Shown here piece after piece: positions 22,796-34,622 of a DNA stretch of 64,000 nt (position 1 is the first letter of the stretch; every line of letters begins with the position of its first letter). The stretch comes from Saxidomus purpurata (Eukaryota > Mollusca > Bivalvia > Venerida > Veneridae). The notes below the pieces were generated by a model that saw only the letters and a list, made by a program, of their open reading frames with translations, did not search any database and was not told where the DNA came from. Where the stretch lies: NCBI GenBank assembly GCA_022818135.1, contig JAFMSR010000001.1:33033963-33097962 (forward strand), in the 5' to 3' direction. A program made the translations under genes and the position numbers.

Positions 22796-25700
22796 CTGGA
22801 AAATAATGAACTTTTCTTACCTCGTTTAATTAATTACAGTTATCTCATCATTTACCTGACATAAGTTTTGTCTGTTCATATTTTTAAAAAAGTAACAGCT
22901 GTGAAAGTACCATAAATGATATCATATGACTGTAAATGTAAATGTATTGAATTACACGAAAAGAAATGCAGAGAGCCTATAATGCTGGAACTATAACAGA
23001 CAGCTCTGTCAGCTTTTCGAAAGTTTTAGAATTCATCTGAAGGTACTGACTACCTGAATTACGACTTCTGTATATTCTTCACCTATGCACAAACTCCTTA
23101 AGGTTGTGCTAATTTGTTCAACCATTGTCCCCAGTCTGTCTTTCTGATGTCAACAATTTTCATGTAAGTAGTCATAAACTTGGTGACAATGTTTGTCTTG
23201 GATGAATTTGATACTTTGTCACCTACTTCACAAAATTATAAAAGCTTGGTCAAATTTACGACTGTCACGTCTTTTGTTACTATATCAAAAAAAGTCTTGT
23301 AAGAACTCTACAGACAGACAGGGTAGAAACAGGGCCACTGAGCTATATCTTATAAGTTTTTGGTACTTTGTACCTACGTGATCCTCCATATGTAATATGA
23401 TCACAAACTGAATGTTTATCTTTGTAAAATATTGATAACATCTGAAACTGGGTCAATAGTTGAGTAAGAAAACTAAACAGAATTTCTGTCTCGTAAACTA
23501 TGGAAAATATTAAACACGTAGTATTTTCTAACTTACTTGTGTGGGCCATCACATGCTCTCTAAGCCTCTTTCCACTTTTAGCTGCATAAGGACAAATCTG
23601 ACACTGGTATTTTCTCACACCCATATGTGTAGCTTTCAGATGACTGTTCAATCCATCCTTTGATACAAGAACTACACCACACACCTGGCACTGGTGACCT
23701 GGCTTACAATTTTCTTGGTGTTGTCTGAATTCCTCAAGAGTAAGTGTTTGGCAATCTGAAGTTATTTAAACCTTTATGTACGGTAAGTGAAGTAAAACTC
23801 AGATTGAATTGTTAAAAGAAGCTATGTAAACTGCAAAACAATGAAAGCATCCCCTGAATATATTGCAATTTAAAATGGATGGAATGAAATGTTCTTTATC
23901 ACTTTAGAAGAAAAAGTATTTCAATGTTTGTAACACAAACAAAAAACCTTGCTTAACTTGTTTAAAGAAACTTGTCAATCTTCTTCAATTTATACTACAG
24001 TCTAAAGTAAAGAAATATTAAAGCTGCAACTTTTTGCAGATTTCTATTGCATAGAAAGATCAATGATTATGTGAGCCTTTCCTTTTAAATACCATAATGT
24101 TATGTAACATATGTCCTATACTTCACCTGTTTTACAACTTTTACAATACTGCGCTACTTCAGCATGCACTGTCCATATATGTTGCCGCCTTTTTGATCTT
24201 GTTGTAAATTTAACAGCACAAAACTTGCAGTTGAATTGTGGGTCATCGTGTTCCTTTCCCATGTGTGAAAGTCTTGTATCCCGTGTGTAAAGAACCATCC
24301 CACATATATCACACATAAACTTGTTTCCTTTATTCATGTGACCTTCACTCAACCTGTGCTTTGTAAGTTCCAATTCAGAGCGACCCACATAGTCGCACAG
24401 GTCACATTCAAGGACCATATTAACATGTTTCTCAATGTGTTCTTCGAAAATATCCTTCGCTGTTGATTTAAAGCGTCCACATATCATACATGTATATAAC
24501 TCTTCTGTTAAATTACTGTTTCGGTTCTTCCTTTCAAAAGATCCAAAATTCTCCATTCTATATTTTTCTGGATGATCTTCTAACTTAATTTTGATCCATG
24601 GTTTCTTCACACTTTCACTTTCATTACTCTTGATTCTTTTCTTTCTACACTTTACATCTTGTGAGTAATCTGCTTTGGTCATTTTTCTTTTTCTATAAGG
24701 TTTTTCTGTGGACGCTTCAGTTACTAATTCTTGAAAATTTTCATCTTCAAAAACTTCAACTTTTACTTTGCGCTCTGTAAAGTCTTGCTCACTCTCAGAC
24801 TCCGCTTCAGTCATTTTTACAATTGTCTTGCCATTCTTCGCATGACTGATGCCTTCATTAATTTCTTTGTCTGCTTCAAGATCATCCATTGACTGACTAG
24901 CTTCAATTTCACATTTGACCACGCTGTATTCTTCTGTATCAGTTCCAGTATCTGTCACACTAAAAAGTTATGATTCAAGTCTAATGATCAATTACTAGAA
25001 GTATTTATATTACCTAGGAAAATGTCATTCAAGTGATAATGAGCTTTTTTTTATAAATAGAACATGCCATATGCTACTTTTTAAATCGAAAGTACATACT
25101 ATTTTTTCATTATATTGCGCAAAGTAAGACTGAATGCTTTCTGACAACACTTGTTAATGAATAAATGACATATATATATATATGAGAGAAATGCATAAGT
25201 AAGCAATGGCTTAGAGTGAACAGAATGCAGTGCTATAGTTATTTTATTAAATCGATAATTCTAAATATCAGTAATAAAAGTTATTATGAGACTTTCAGAT
25301 ACATATACATGCTCTAGCTAGTACACTTTACGATAACTGGAAGTATCCGCCTTCACTAGTATATCATTTTCATAACTGTTAAAAGTTTTCCATCTTTTTT
25401 CTACTGTTTAGATAGAAGATAATGTAGCAAGCTAGATGTGAGGTTTCTTATCTCCTTAAAGTCATTGTGGCACTGTACATGCTTATAAAATTTCCATTGG
25501 AGCAGTCACATTATGGAAAGGACTTTATATACTAGGCATCTAATTACATGTAATCTTATCACTGGCTGTATGCATTAACGGAAATAAAGTCAATGTCAAT
25601 ATTATGCTATTTCACAGATGTTTTGTCAACTTGTCGGCAATGTGAGAAATCTTAGTTCTCACAGAATATTTAGTTGTAGTACCTTGTATTAACATCTATA

Positions 25701-28439
25701 TAATCTCTCCCACTCTGTGCAGTGTATTCTGATTCCTGTGCATCATACTGTTTCTTCAGAAACTTGGCTCTGTCATACCTGGAAAGAGAACAAAACCCTC
25801 AGGTGCTGGACATACTGAACATCAGTATGTGGAAAACAGCTAGCTATCATTAAAAACTGCTGATCAACTTTGAACACTATACAACTAAGATAGAATTGCT
25901 CTAAACTGAACAAGGCTTTTCTTACTAGACGATCTGGTGATGGTGTCATACTGACCTCAATCGATATAGGGGTCATCTACTGGTCATGACGTACCTCACT
26001 ACCACGTTAGAGAAAGTCTCAAGTGTTCCTTTCTCCAGTTACCTACTTATGTAATCTTCCTACTAATAAGAGCTTGTACATGTATAAATGCTGAGATAGA
26101 AACTTCCGTTTGAAACTTTCCAGACAACATCTAAGTCTAAAGGGAGATATTTTTTTGCAACACAGCTAAAAAGTGATCAGTCAATCCTAAGTGATATGAA
26201 CTCCATAAAGTCCATTGAAACTGATTTTAAAGTCCAACAGGAAAAATAAATGTTCAAAGGAAAGGAAAGAGTTGATCTCAGTCAGATCTTCATCAGAGAC
26301 TTTGACTTATGACCCTAAGAACACACTCTAAGATTCAAACAAGTATCTTTATTGGTTGTGGGGAACTAAAACACTAAAAACTTCAAATTTTCAAAATAGT
26401 TTACCCTTTTCTACTGAAGGAAGTCAAGACAGGACAGAAAAAGATGCAAGTTTCAAAGCAATATGTGACTAATGTGGAATGGTTTAAAAATTGTTCAGAC
26501 ATTTCATGGACTGGTATTAAAAACTTAACTAGAATAGGGTTATTTTCTTAATTTCTTAATGAGAAAGGGACAACATCGTTCGGTAAAATTCAGGTGAAAT
26601 CCTTGTATAACCCCCTACAAATAAAGGGAATGATGGGAATATGCATTGCATAGCAATACCAACAAAGCTCTAGGAGAAATACATGTACGAACTAGTAAGA
26701 ACAAGTATGAACAACTTAACCAAGGTGTGACAACAACACCATTTTGTTTACTTGAACTAAAATGCGTAAGAGAAAAAGGCAAATAAAACTTAAGGCATTA
26801 AAGGAACAGCTTGGTCCTAATAACTTAAATCGTTCCGTAAATACTCGCCCATAAGTCGACCAAATACGAACTCCAAATTGCCTTTCAAAAGCTTACTCGA
26901 CTTATGGCAGAGATCTACAAAAAAAATGTTTCAGGACCTAATTCTGTAGAAGTTCTACAAAATTTGCAACATATGTATGCAGGACTGACAATTGCCATTT
27001 TGTTTCATTTGAAAGCACTAAAATCGCTGAAAAAATAGGCAAGTATTCCCGAAAATCGGTAACAAGGTCGTGAAAATACGTGACAAACATTAATAATTAT
27101 GTAAAAAGTAAAAAAAATAATAACATTTATCATAAATAACATGTTTTAATATTTTGAACATACCCAGCAACGATTTTTTTTATTTAGAATGCCAAAAACA
27201 ATCAGCAAATAAACCCGAAAAGCAAGAACAAGCGGGTCGCAAAAATATGGGATAAAGGAAAATAGTTACATACAGAACTTGTAAACTTGGTCCACAAACT
27301 ATTGGATCTATTTTTCAATGGTAAAACAAACTGATGATGTAAATAGAATTTGAAATTTTAGTATTGCTGCTTGATTGTTTACTAATCCTCAAACAATAAT
27401 TACTCCTAATGCAAAAAATCCTCCCTCGACTTACGGAAGGGGCTAGCCTAAATTACTCCCAAAACTACACCCTCGACTTATGGCCGAGTATTTAGGGTAT
27501 ATGTTTTGTTTTAAAATTCCAAAATTACATTACCATGCATTTATCAATACTGTTGCCAGTTTACTGTTGCAATCAATTTTCAAAGAGTGTTTGAGATCAT
27601 GCCATTGTGACCATACATCATTCTTTAGAATCAGCACCCTGCAACCATGGCAACTGTCCTGTTTGAATAACTTCCTTTTCTTTCTTCTGCCAGCTGAACT
27701 CCCAGGGTGTAATAGCACCTTCTGCTTTTCAAACTGGTATAAGCTTTTAAAGAAATGCATGTATAACGAAATGATAATTCTGTTACAAAAGCATATTTTT
27801 ATAACTCTTTCCTATATGAAAAAACATGTTTTGCATGCAGGAGAGCAGCAAATATTTATGTATTAAGTGTAATATTCTAAATAAGGAATTCAAGAAAAGC
27901 AACATTTTTATGACATGATTTTAATCGCCCTATGAACATTATATATTAAAGTGACAAACATAGTTGTAAAAAGACATTAAACTCTGATACACAATTATAT
28001 GACTGATTGATATAATAACTGCATATAGTTAACTGGTTAAAATAATAAATCTGCACACTGGATCTATGATCTTGTAAAAATTTACTAAAACATAATACAA
28101 CTAAAAGAAACTTTTGAAATATATTTGTGTTACAGGTACAAAACAAATTGAACCCTGAAAGGGACTCAGTCCCAAACAGAGGGTTTCCCCTTGCAAATTT
28201 GGCAAAGCACATACACTACAAACTTAGCTACTAAATCACACAGTATACATGGTATAGAAGCATGCACATCAATAGAATAATGAGAACCTCTTTATTAAAA
28301 ACTGTGCCACGTCCTCATCTGATTTACAATCTTTGTCAGATTTAACTTTCGACCATTGTTCTTTCTGTGATCCAATATTCACAAATTTTCCTCTTACACT
28401 GTTTGCACACATAGCTTTCCTCTGTGGAACTTCAGTCAT
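22503..28439 (-). CDS. C2H2 zinc-finger protein, copy B (complete, 600 residues, six coding exons)
   Basis: Coding exons are 28288-28439, 27534-27743, 25683-25778, 24127-24959, 23537-23755 and 22503-22795. All introns are GT-AG, all phases match, and the exons sum to 1803 nt. Residues 1-152 are the region conserved with copy A. It has two related motifs, SDEDVAQFLI (about 38-47) and NSKLATVLI (about 108-116), each following a QW and lysine segment. Residues 154-305 are acidic, with basic stretches (KPYRKRKM, CRKKRIK) that could be nuclear localisation signals. C2H2 fingers lie at about 310-331, 338-360, 369-390, 397-418, 453-474, 482-502, 510-530 and 538-558. Two C2HC modules lie at 425-447 (split by an intron) and 566-588. 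One canonical HSGEKPF linker joins fingers at 530-537. This suggests a nuclear DNA-binding regulator; the target is unknown. The start is the only ATG after the acceptor at 28451; an upstream untranslated exon is expected. Confidence 0.88.
22974..22988 (+). repeat. Isolated match to the 38-bp satellite unit
   Basis: The 15-bp string AGCCTATAATGCTGG is identical to the core of the satellite unit in copy A. It lies in the last intron of copy B, with a CATATGAC at about 22923 as in the unit. A match this long is unlikely by chance in 64 kb. Confidence 0.6.
23537..23755 (-). CDS. Copy B, fifth coding exon (B5)
   Basis: The acceptor AACTTCAG precedes ATTGCCAAAC; the donor GTAAGT is at 23536-23531. 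It is 219 nt. It completes the C2HC module (DCQTLTLEEFRQHQENC) and encodes two C2H2 fingers beginning HQCQVCGVVL and YQCQICPYAA. Confidence 0.87.
24127..24959 (-). CDS. Copy B, fourth coding exon (B4): linker and fingers 1-4
   Basis: The acceptor CTTTTTAG precedes TGTGACAG; the donor is CAG then GTGAAG. It is 833 nt. It encodes the acidic and basic linker, four C2H2 fingers (for example YTCMICGRFK and FMCDICGMVL), and the first two cysteines (YCKSCKT) of a C2HC module completed by the next exon. Confidence 0.88.
25683..25778 (-). CDS. Copy B, third coding exon (B3)
   Basis: The acceptor CTTTCCAG precedes GTATGACAG; the donor is AG then GTACTAC. It is 96 nt and encodes YDRAKFLKKQYDAQESE followed by YTAQSGRDYIDVNT. 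It was recognised through its similarity to 1210-1323. Confidence 0.8.
26840..27492. mobile_element. 653-bp TA-flanked foldback element in intron B2-B3
   Basis: The ends are inverted: AATACTCGCCCATAAGTCGA on the left and AATACTCGGCCATAAGTCGA reading inward from the right. A TA lies directly outside each end (26838-26839 and 27493-27494), consistent with a 2-bp target duplication. The interior has sub-repeats with gaaaatacgtgacaaac that recur in the element at 28983-30006. There is no transposase frame, so it is non-autonomous. Confidence 0.75.
27534..27743 (-). CDS. Copy B, second coding exon (B2)
   Basis: The acceptor is TTTAAAAG before CTTATACC; the donor is TG then GTAATG. It is 210 nt and encodes residues 51-120, including LYQFEKQKVLLHPGSS, a basic RRKKRK patch and WSQWHDLKHSLK. 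A TA-flanked transposon ends only 41 bp from its donor. Confidence 0.85.
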
Positions 28440-28450
28440 TGCTGGATCTC
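28288..28450 (-). CDS. Copy B, first coding exon (B1)
   Basis: The acceptor TATATACAG precedes GAGATCCAGCA and the start ATG is at 28439-28437. The donor is AG then GTTCTC, a weaker consensus than the GTACATT of copy A. The exon ends two bases into codon 51. Because it opens at a 3' splice site, part of the 5' untranslated region lies in an unseen upstream exon. Confidence 0.8.
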
Positions 28451-28982
28451 CTGTATATAAAGATATTCTCACTTTAATAAACAGTGTGAAAGTGATGAAC
28501 AAAAAGTAAAATATCTGCCCAATACATGCTACATGTATTTGAGTTATAAAATAGGAGTGATCGTGTTTTCAAACAACACGCAGTATTTTGCAATACTTTC
28601 TACTGATAACACATAACTCCAGGGCGCAGCAGTCTGTCATGTCTGTTGTCCGTATTTATGTATTGTAAGTGGTTTTTTTTTTTTTACGGCCATTGGCATT
28701 ACTTTCAATGAAAGATATTTTAACAAGTTCTATGTCTTTGTAAAGCTAATAAAATGCACAATTTATCCATCATTTTCTATTTCAGTTAAAATTCAAATTG
28801 AAAAAATCGCTAGCATGCAACTTGCACTGTTTTTTATTTATCATTCAATCATTTAACGGTTACATGGTTAGGCCGAAAAAAATGTTTGTTTAGGGTAATA
28901 TCCCCAAAAATAGTAGGTAGGTGTTTAATTCTCGGCTTTGCTGTGACGTCAAACTGACCAGTTAACCAATCAGATTATTAGG

Positions 28983-30006
28983 CAGGGCCCTCAATCAGCT
29001 GTTTTTACCGCCGAATATCGGCTGCTTCCCCCGCCGAAAAAGTATCTTTTTTTCCCCCTCCAGAGATAAAAATTCCCCCTGAGAAATCGAAAAAAATGAA
29101 AGAAAATTCCCAATAATTGTGTCTGATAATGTTCAGTATATATTTATATTAATGTAAATACATTCTTTATCCGTTTTTAAGCTTTTGAAATATCTAAAAT
29201 CGCCGAAAAATCAGCAAATATTTCCGAAAATCGGGCATAAGCGGGGTCGCGAAAATACGTGACAAACAAAAATAATTACCTAAAAACTTGTAAAAATGGT
29301 ATAATTTATCATCGTTGACCTGTTTTAAGCGTTTTAAGATATCCAGAAACCATTTGTTTCATTTAAATTCTCTAAAATCGCCGAAAAAAGGACCAAATAT
29401 TCCCAAAAATCGTGAATTAGCGGGGTTGTGAAAATACGTGACAAACCACAATAATTGAATGAAAACATTTACAAATGTTACAGTTTATCATCCTTTAGCT
29501 GTTTACCAAATTCAAGAATTAAAGAGGGGTAGTTGTAGGGGGATACTTGTTTAGTTCAATCTATAAATTATTGCACAAAAATATCTGTGGGGATAAGACT
29601 CAAGCACATCTCTTTAAAGCCAGAGAAACTCCACATTTTGCCAGTAGTATTTAATTTCTGCAACAGGGGGAGCACTAAAGTGTTAAGAAAGTTTATTAAT
29701 AAATTTCCCAATTTGAATGAGGATATGCATACAATATTTGGGCGACACTGCGCATAAAAAATCCTGGGCCCTTTCCCAATTTTCGGGAAAAAAGCCCTGC
29801 ATTTCCGTTTTTGTTTTCCAATGTCAATAATTGCACTTCTATGTTGAAACTCAGACATGGCTTTAATGAAAATTTTATATGTTCATATTTCTTATTATAA
29901 TAGATTATTCATTTAAGGCAAATTTCCCCTTTTGGCAAAAACGACGCGAAAATTCCCCCACCTGAGGGCTGCGGACCCCTTCCCCCAAAGTAGAGTGAGG
30001 GCCCTG
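28983..30006. mobile_element. 1024-bp non-autonomous DNA transposon, CAGGGCCCTCA ends, 5-bp TSD
   Basis: The left end CAGGGCCCTCAATC and the right end, read inward as CAGGGCCCTCACTC, are inverted repeats. TTAGG directly flanks both sides (28978-28982 and 30007-30011). The interior has at least two copies of a segment with tcgccgaaaaa, agcgggg and gaaaatacgtgacaaac. The CAGGGCCC-type end suggests hAT, but hAT normally makes 8-bp duplications, so the superfamily is unsettled. It codes for no recognisable transposase. It lies about 0.5 kb upstream of the first coding exon of copy B, so it could overlap regulatory DNA. Confidence 0.8.
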
Positions 30007-30011
30007 TTAGG

Positions 30012-32255
30012 TCGCGTTCATTTCTTCATTTCGGTAAAAAGATGAAAACTCGATCTTTACCTTGACTCATATGCAAGTTTAAATCTATTTTAAACGAAAT
30101 GTCATAGCTCATATATTACCATTGTTATGGAGCTTTAGTCTGGTAAAAATTAATTGGTAAAAATTAATAAACACTGATAAACAAAATTATCCGATTATGT
30201 CTGCTAAATCTCGCATTAAAATAAGACCTTTAATGTTAAATGACACAGTTTCCTGCTTTAAATACATGCAATTTTATGTGCCACTTGTAGCGACACACTC
30301 GCGATTATCTGAAATAAACAGAATAGAGGAATACTGACCTATTTTTCTAACTTGCCTACTCCGTATTTTTTCCCCTACAAATGGCGTCTTTCATAAAAGG
30401 GACGTAACTTCTTAAAAATGGACAGTACTTAACACCGGTACCAACACTACCGGTAATTTTCTGTATTGATGAGATATAGAAGTGGGTTGCTTACAGGGAA
30501 AGTGTTTTTATTCAGGGGCGTAACTAGACCTATTTGTAATGTACGTACAGATTTTGTTTGGGGCCAGGGATCCGTAGGAACCTCGGTGGGTCCAGGCAAA
30601 TCTTTGTCCAAATAATTATACTTAACGGGTGAATATCGTTAATTTTTTGGCATAGCGCTATCCAGCCTCCGATAAAATCGCAGATATCTATAAAATGTCC
30701 GTATGTTCAATGGGTCTACGTTTGGAGTAGAATTATTGAGACTAGGCAAATCTCTGTGGTTTTAGCAATTTCTGAACGATTCAGATGCGTTTTCAAGAAC
30801 CTATGTATCTATTGTTGACGAAATAAAAGTTGATATAAAATGAATTACAAAACTGTCAAACTTTGAAAAGTTCTCTCTACCAGTCTGTGTCATGTGAAAA
30901 CTGTTTTAATTTAGAAAAACATTGCCCTTATACAAACTCTGTAGAAGCCTTTATGTCGGAAAGTAGCAATTAGCTAGTGTTATTATGTTTATCAAAACCC
31001 ACTATAAATAAAGTTTATCTTATATTTTCTTAAGCCCGCCCCTATACAAGTAACTGTTAGTGGACCATTCTTCGTCTTATGAATGGTTATTAATCAATTT
31101 CATAAGGGATATAAACATGGAGAAAACGTTAAAAGCTTGCATGTTCTGCAAACGTAAGGCCAAACGCTACACTCTTTTTTTTAGTGAATATGTCCCTAAT
31201 CATCTCTGCATTAAATCAATGTCCATATGAATGTTCACAAGTCCAATACACCCTGTAGTCATGCAGGCGGGCTCTCTGGTATTCATGCAACCGTCTCGTA
31301 CTATAATTACTGACGATCTACGCAGAGTTTTAGAACATTTATAGTCTTTTTATATGATTTCTTTTGGAGTTTAAATACAGTCCATGCATACAGTATTTCG
31401 TTCGCAGACGAGTTTGGTTTCGAACCGATTAAGAAACCTTTATACATTTTCATTTTTGCTTGACTCAAATGAAGGGTCGAGTTTCAACTTATTTAAGCGT
31501 TTAAATGACCTAGAGGTCTGTAAACTAATATAAGATAAGGCAATGTTACAAACCTGTACAATATAATTTATTACCTTTCCGTAATATTGTCCAGGTGTAA
31601 AAGTGTGAATTAAAAGCTGATATGTTTTTTAAAGGCATATTCATAGGTTGTAAGGTCTACAGTATGGTATATTTTACTTCAAATAGATTTCACTAAATAT
31701 TCTGACATTTTTTATTCAATATAAATTTTTATCAATCTCGTTATTTGGACTAATTTGGAGCTGTTGATATAGTAGAGGAAAGGGTTTACAGCGCTTTGGT
31801 CTAAGGGAAATAACTACGTTACAAGAAAAAGAAAATGTTGTACATACTTGCTCCCCTTGTCACAGTAAAATAATACTCAGACAAAGTTTTCAGCAAAGAC
31901 TTTCAGCATTTAAGTACAGTCGATCACTTATGTGTCATAATAAATTTTAGTATTATATATTTCATATTCTATAAAATAATTCAGCGCTCATGCATCTTTC
32001 CAATGATAATAAATACATATTTATGATAAAGCAGATTAAAGCATCAAAATACCTGCAGCCAGTATCTCACGTGCTCTTTCCGTCACCAGAAGACCTTAAA
32101 CTAAATTTCGTTTGAAATAGGGAGTTTCCTTCGTGATGCGTGTATGTGGTCGCACGATCGCAAAACTGTCCCATTTTTTTCAAAAACTATTTCTAGTAAC
32201 ATAAAATGATTTGTATTAATTTCTAATTAATGACGTATTCCCCCTTTCACAACGC
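30012..32255. other. Intergenic DNA; no gene seen
   Basis: AT-rich, with stops in all frames. I recognise no repeat family or exon here with confidence. Confidence 0.4.
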
Positions 32256-32261
32256 TGAGTT

Positions 32262-33450
32262 TTGCTCAGTAAGCATTGTTCAGTGAGAACTCCTCACATT
32301 GCGCATTGTTCAGTAAGCATTGTTTAGTGAGCACTACTCATGGTGAGCATTGTTCAGTCAGCACTTCTCACAATGAGTACTGTTCATTGAGCACTTCTCA
32401 CGGTGAGCATTGTTCATTGAGCACTTCTCACGGTGAGCATTGTTCACTGAGCACTTCTCACAGTGAGTGTTGTTCAGTGAGCACTTCTCACAGTGAGTGT
32501 TGTCCAGTTAGCACTTCTCACAGTGAGTGTTGTTCCGTGCGCACTTCTCAGATTGAGCCTTTTTCAGTGATTACTACTCACATTAAGCCGTGTTCAGCGA
32601 GCACTTCCCATATTGGGCATTGTTCAGTGAGCACGTCATACATTGAGCACGTCACACAGTGAGCAATTTTCACAGTGAGCGTTGTTCAGTGAGCACCAAT
32701 TCTCACAGTGAGCGTTGTTCAGTGAGCACTTATCACAGCGAGCAATGTTCAGTGAGCACTTCTTACAGTGAACATTGTTCAGTGAGCACATCTTACAGTG
32801 AGCATTGCTCAGTGAGCACATCTTACAGTGAACATTGTTCAGTGAGCACATCTTACAGTGAGCATTGTTCAGTGAGCACATCTTACAGTGAGCATTGTTC
32901 AGTGAGCACATCTTACAGTGAGCATTGTTCAGTGAGCACATCTTACAGTGAGCATTGTTCAGTGAGCACTTCTTACAGTGAACATTGTTCAGTGAGCACA
33001 TCTTACAGTGAGCATTGTTCAGTGAATATTCCTCACAGTGAGTATTGCTCAGTGAGAACTTCTCATGATGAGTATTGTTCAGTGAGCATTGTTCTGTGAT
33101 CACTTCTCACAATGAGCATTGTTCAGTGAGCGTTGTCCAGTGAGCACTTCTCACGGTGAGCGTAGTTCAGTGAGCACTTCTGCAGTAACCGTTGTTCAGT
33201 GAGCACATCTCATGGTTAGTGTTGTTCAGTGAGCACTTCTCACAGTGAGTATTGTTCAGTGAGCACATCTCACATTGAATATTGCTTAGTGAGCACTACA
33301 CACATTGAGCATTGCTAAGTGAGCACTTCTCACAGTGATCATTGTTAATTGAACACTTTTCACCGTGAGTATGGTTTATGTATCACTGTTGAAAGAGCAC
33401 TGCTCACGGTGAGCAACTTCTCCTAGGGGACATTATTCAGTGAGCACTTT
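32262..33450. repeat. 30-bp minisatellite
   Basis: Units of about 30 bp read AGCATTGTTCAGTGAGCAC followed by TTCTCACAGTG or ATCTTACAGTG. Homogeneity is highest at about 32760-33020, and the units degrade toward both ends. The period is a multiple of three, so long frames stay open on both strands (plus: a ten-residue SEHCSVSTSY repeat; minus: a CSLNNAHCKM repeat). The unit is partly self-complementary (TCACTGAACAATGCTCACTG). I do not call the frames as genes. Confidence 0.9.
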
Positions 33451-33639
33451 TGGAATATTTTGAAACTTTAAATTCTGTCATAATTTTGCATGACAAATTT
33501 GAGATATTTTGGTTCTGTGAATTATATAACTTTCGCTTACAAAAACTTAGCGATTTGTGAGTAGACAAACTTATTCGCTAATATTAAATTCACGAAAGGA
33601 GATTTCTCTTATAGCACATCTTTTGGAAATTTGTCAGTC

Positions 33640-34195
33640 TTAAGCAGAAATGCCTTTAAGCTTTATTTGAACGCATTGACATCTGACAAAAGTCTTGTAT
33701 CAACAGGTATTTGGTTAAAAAAATTTCATACTAGAGCAACTGAATGTCTTCTTGAGATAATTAGTGTTAGGTTTTTTGTGTGTGTGGAAATTCCTGGATT
33801 TTGGCCACAATTCATAGGCTGTATTATTTGAGAATATAATACGATTTTTTATATATGAAGGTGTCAAATTATGAAAAGCTTTATAAACTAATAGGCCAGT
33901 AAAATATTTGCATCTGCTGGGAAATGAAAGCCATTTAAGGTCATTAAACATCTTAGGCGATCGTGTATATTTGTTGACATTTAGTATAATTCTGGCTGAT
34001 AGTTTTTGCAGTTTAGTAATTATATTTACATCGGTCGTGTTAGCTGTGTGCCATTTTAAACATCTATAGCCAAATGTAGACGCAATATAGGCGTTATAAA
34101 ATAGCTATTTCATCTCATGGGTAAGGAAATGCTGAATTCTTTGTAGGTCTGTCTTCGAAAAATCGAGAAGCGTTTCTTTGGTTATATTCAACAAT
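33640..34195 (-). pseudogene. Non-LTR retrotransposon relic: end of reverse transcriptase and C-terminus
   Basis: The minus strand encodes LFYNAYIASTFGYRCLKW, then KLQKLSARIILNVNK, then WLSFPSRCKYFTGLLVYKA and HNLTPSYI. This is the characteristic order at the end of Jockey/CR1-type reverse transcriptases (the thumb region and beyond). It is broken: an in-frame TAG lies just before LFYNAY at about 34108, there is a frameshift at a T-run near 33721, and a further stop lies near 33657. It is a 5'-truncated dead copy. The clade cannot be settled from this fragment. Confidence 0.75.
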
Positions 34196-34415
34196 GGGTT
34201 TTCTTGAAACAACAAAGAGCACGTGGTTCTCTGAAAAAGAATCAATGATTATAAAGTGTTGTGAAAATTAAAAATAAAAACAAAACACGCGTATATTTAT
34301 ATGTAACAAACCTGTACAACATAAATTAATGTGTTTACGCAATGCTGTCCAAATTAAAAGCTGAAAGTAATATATCATATTTGTTTAACTTACATGTCTT
34401 TTTTTCCAGAAGATT

Positions 34416-34622
34416 CCAGGCCCCGTGCTTATAAAACCTTTTCATGCTCAAATCAGTAGCGTGCTCAAACTTTGAATCAATAATTATAATATTAAATCAT
34501 TTCATAAAAATATATCATACATCTTTTCTATAAAAAAAAATTAATGACTTTCAAAATTGCTTCTCTATTTCATGTTTAAACTGAGTCGCGCATGAAAAAA
34601 GTTTTATAATCATGGGACCTGG
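34416..34622. mobile_element. 207-bp foldback element
   Basis: The left end CCAGGCCCCGTGCTTATAAA is inverted at the right end, which reads inward CCAGGTCCCATGATTATAAA and continues similarly through TTTTCATGC. No clear target duplication is seen. The left end resembles the foldback element at 46303-46431. Confidence 0.65.

Noticed and set aside
25166..25182. TA-rich stretch as a promoter TATA box
   Set aside because: It is a short TA microsatellite inside the intron or flank of copy B, not placed before any first exon.
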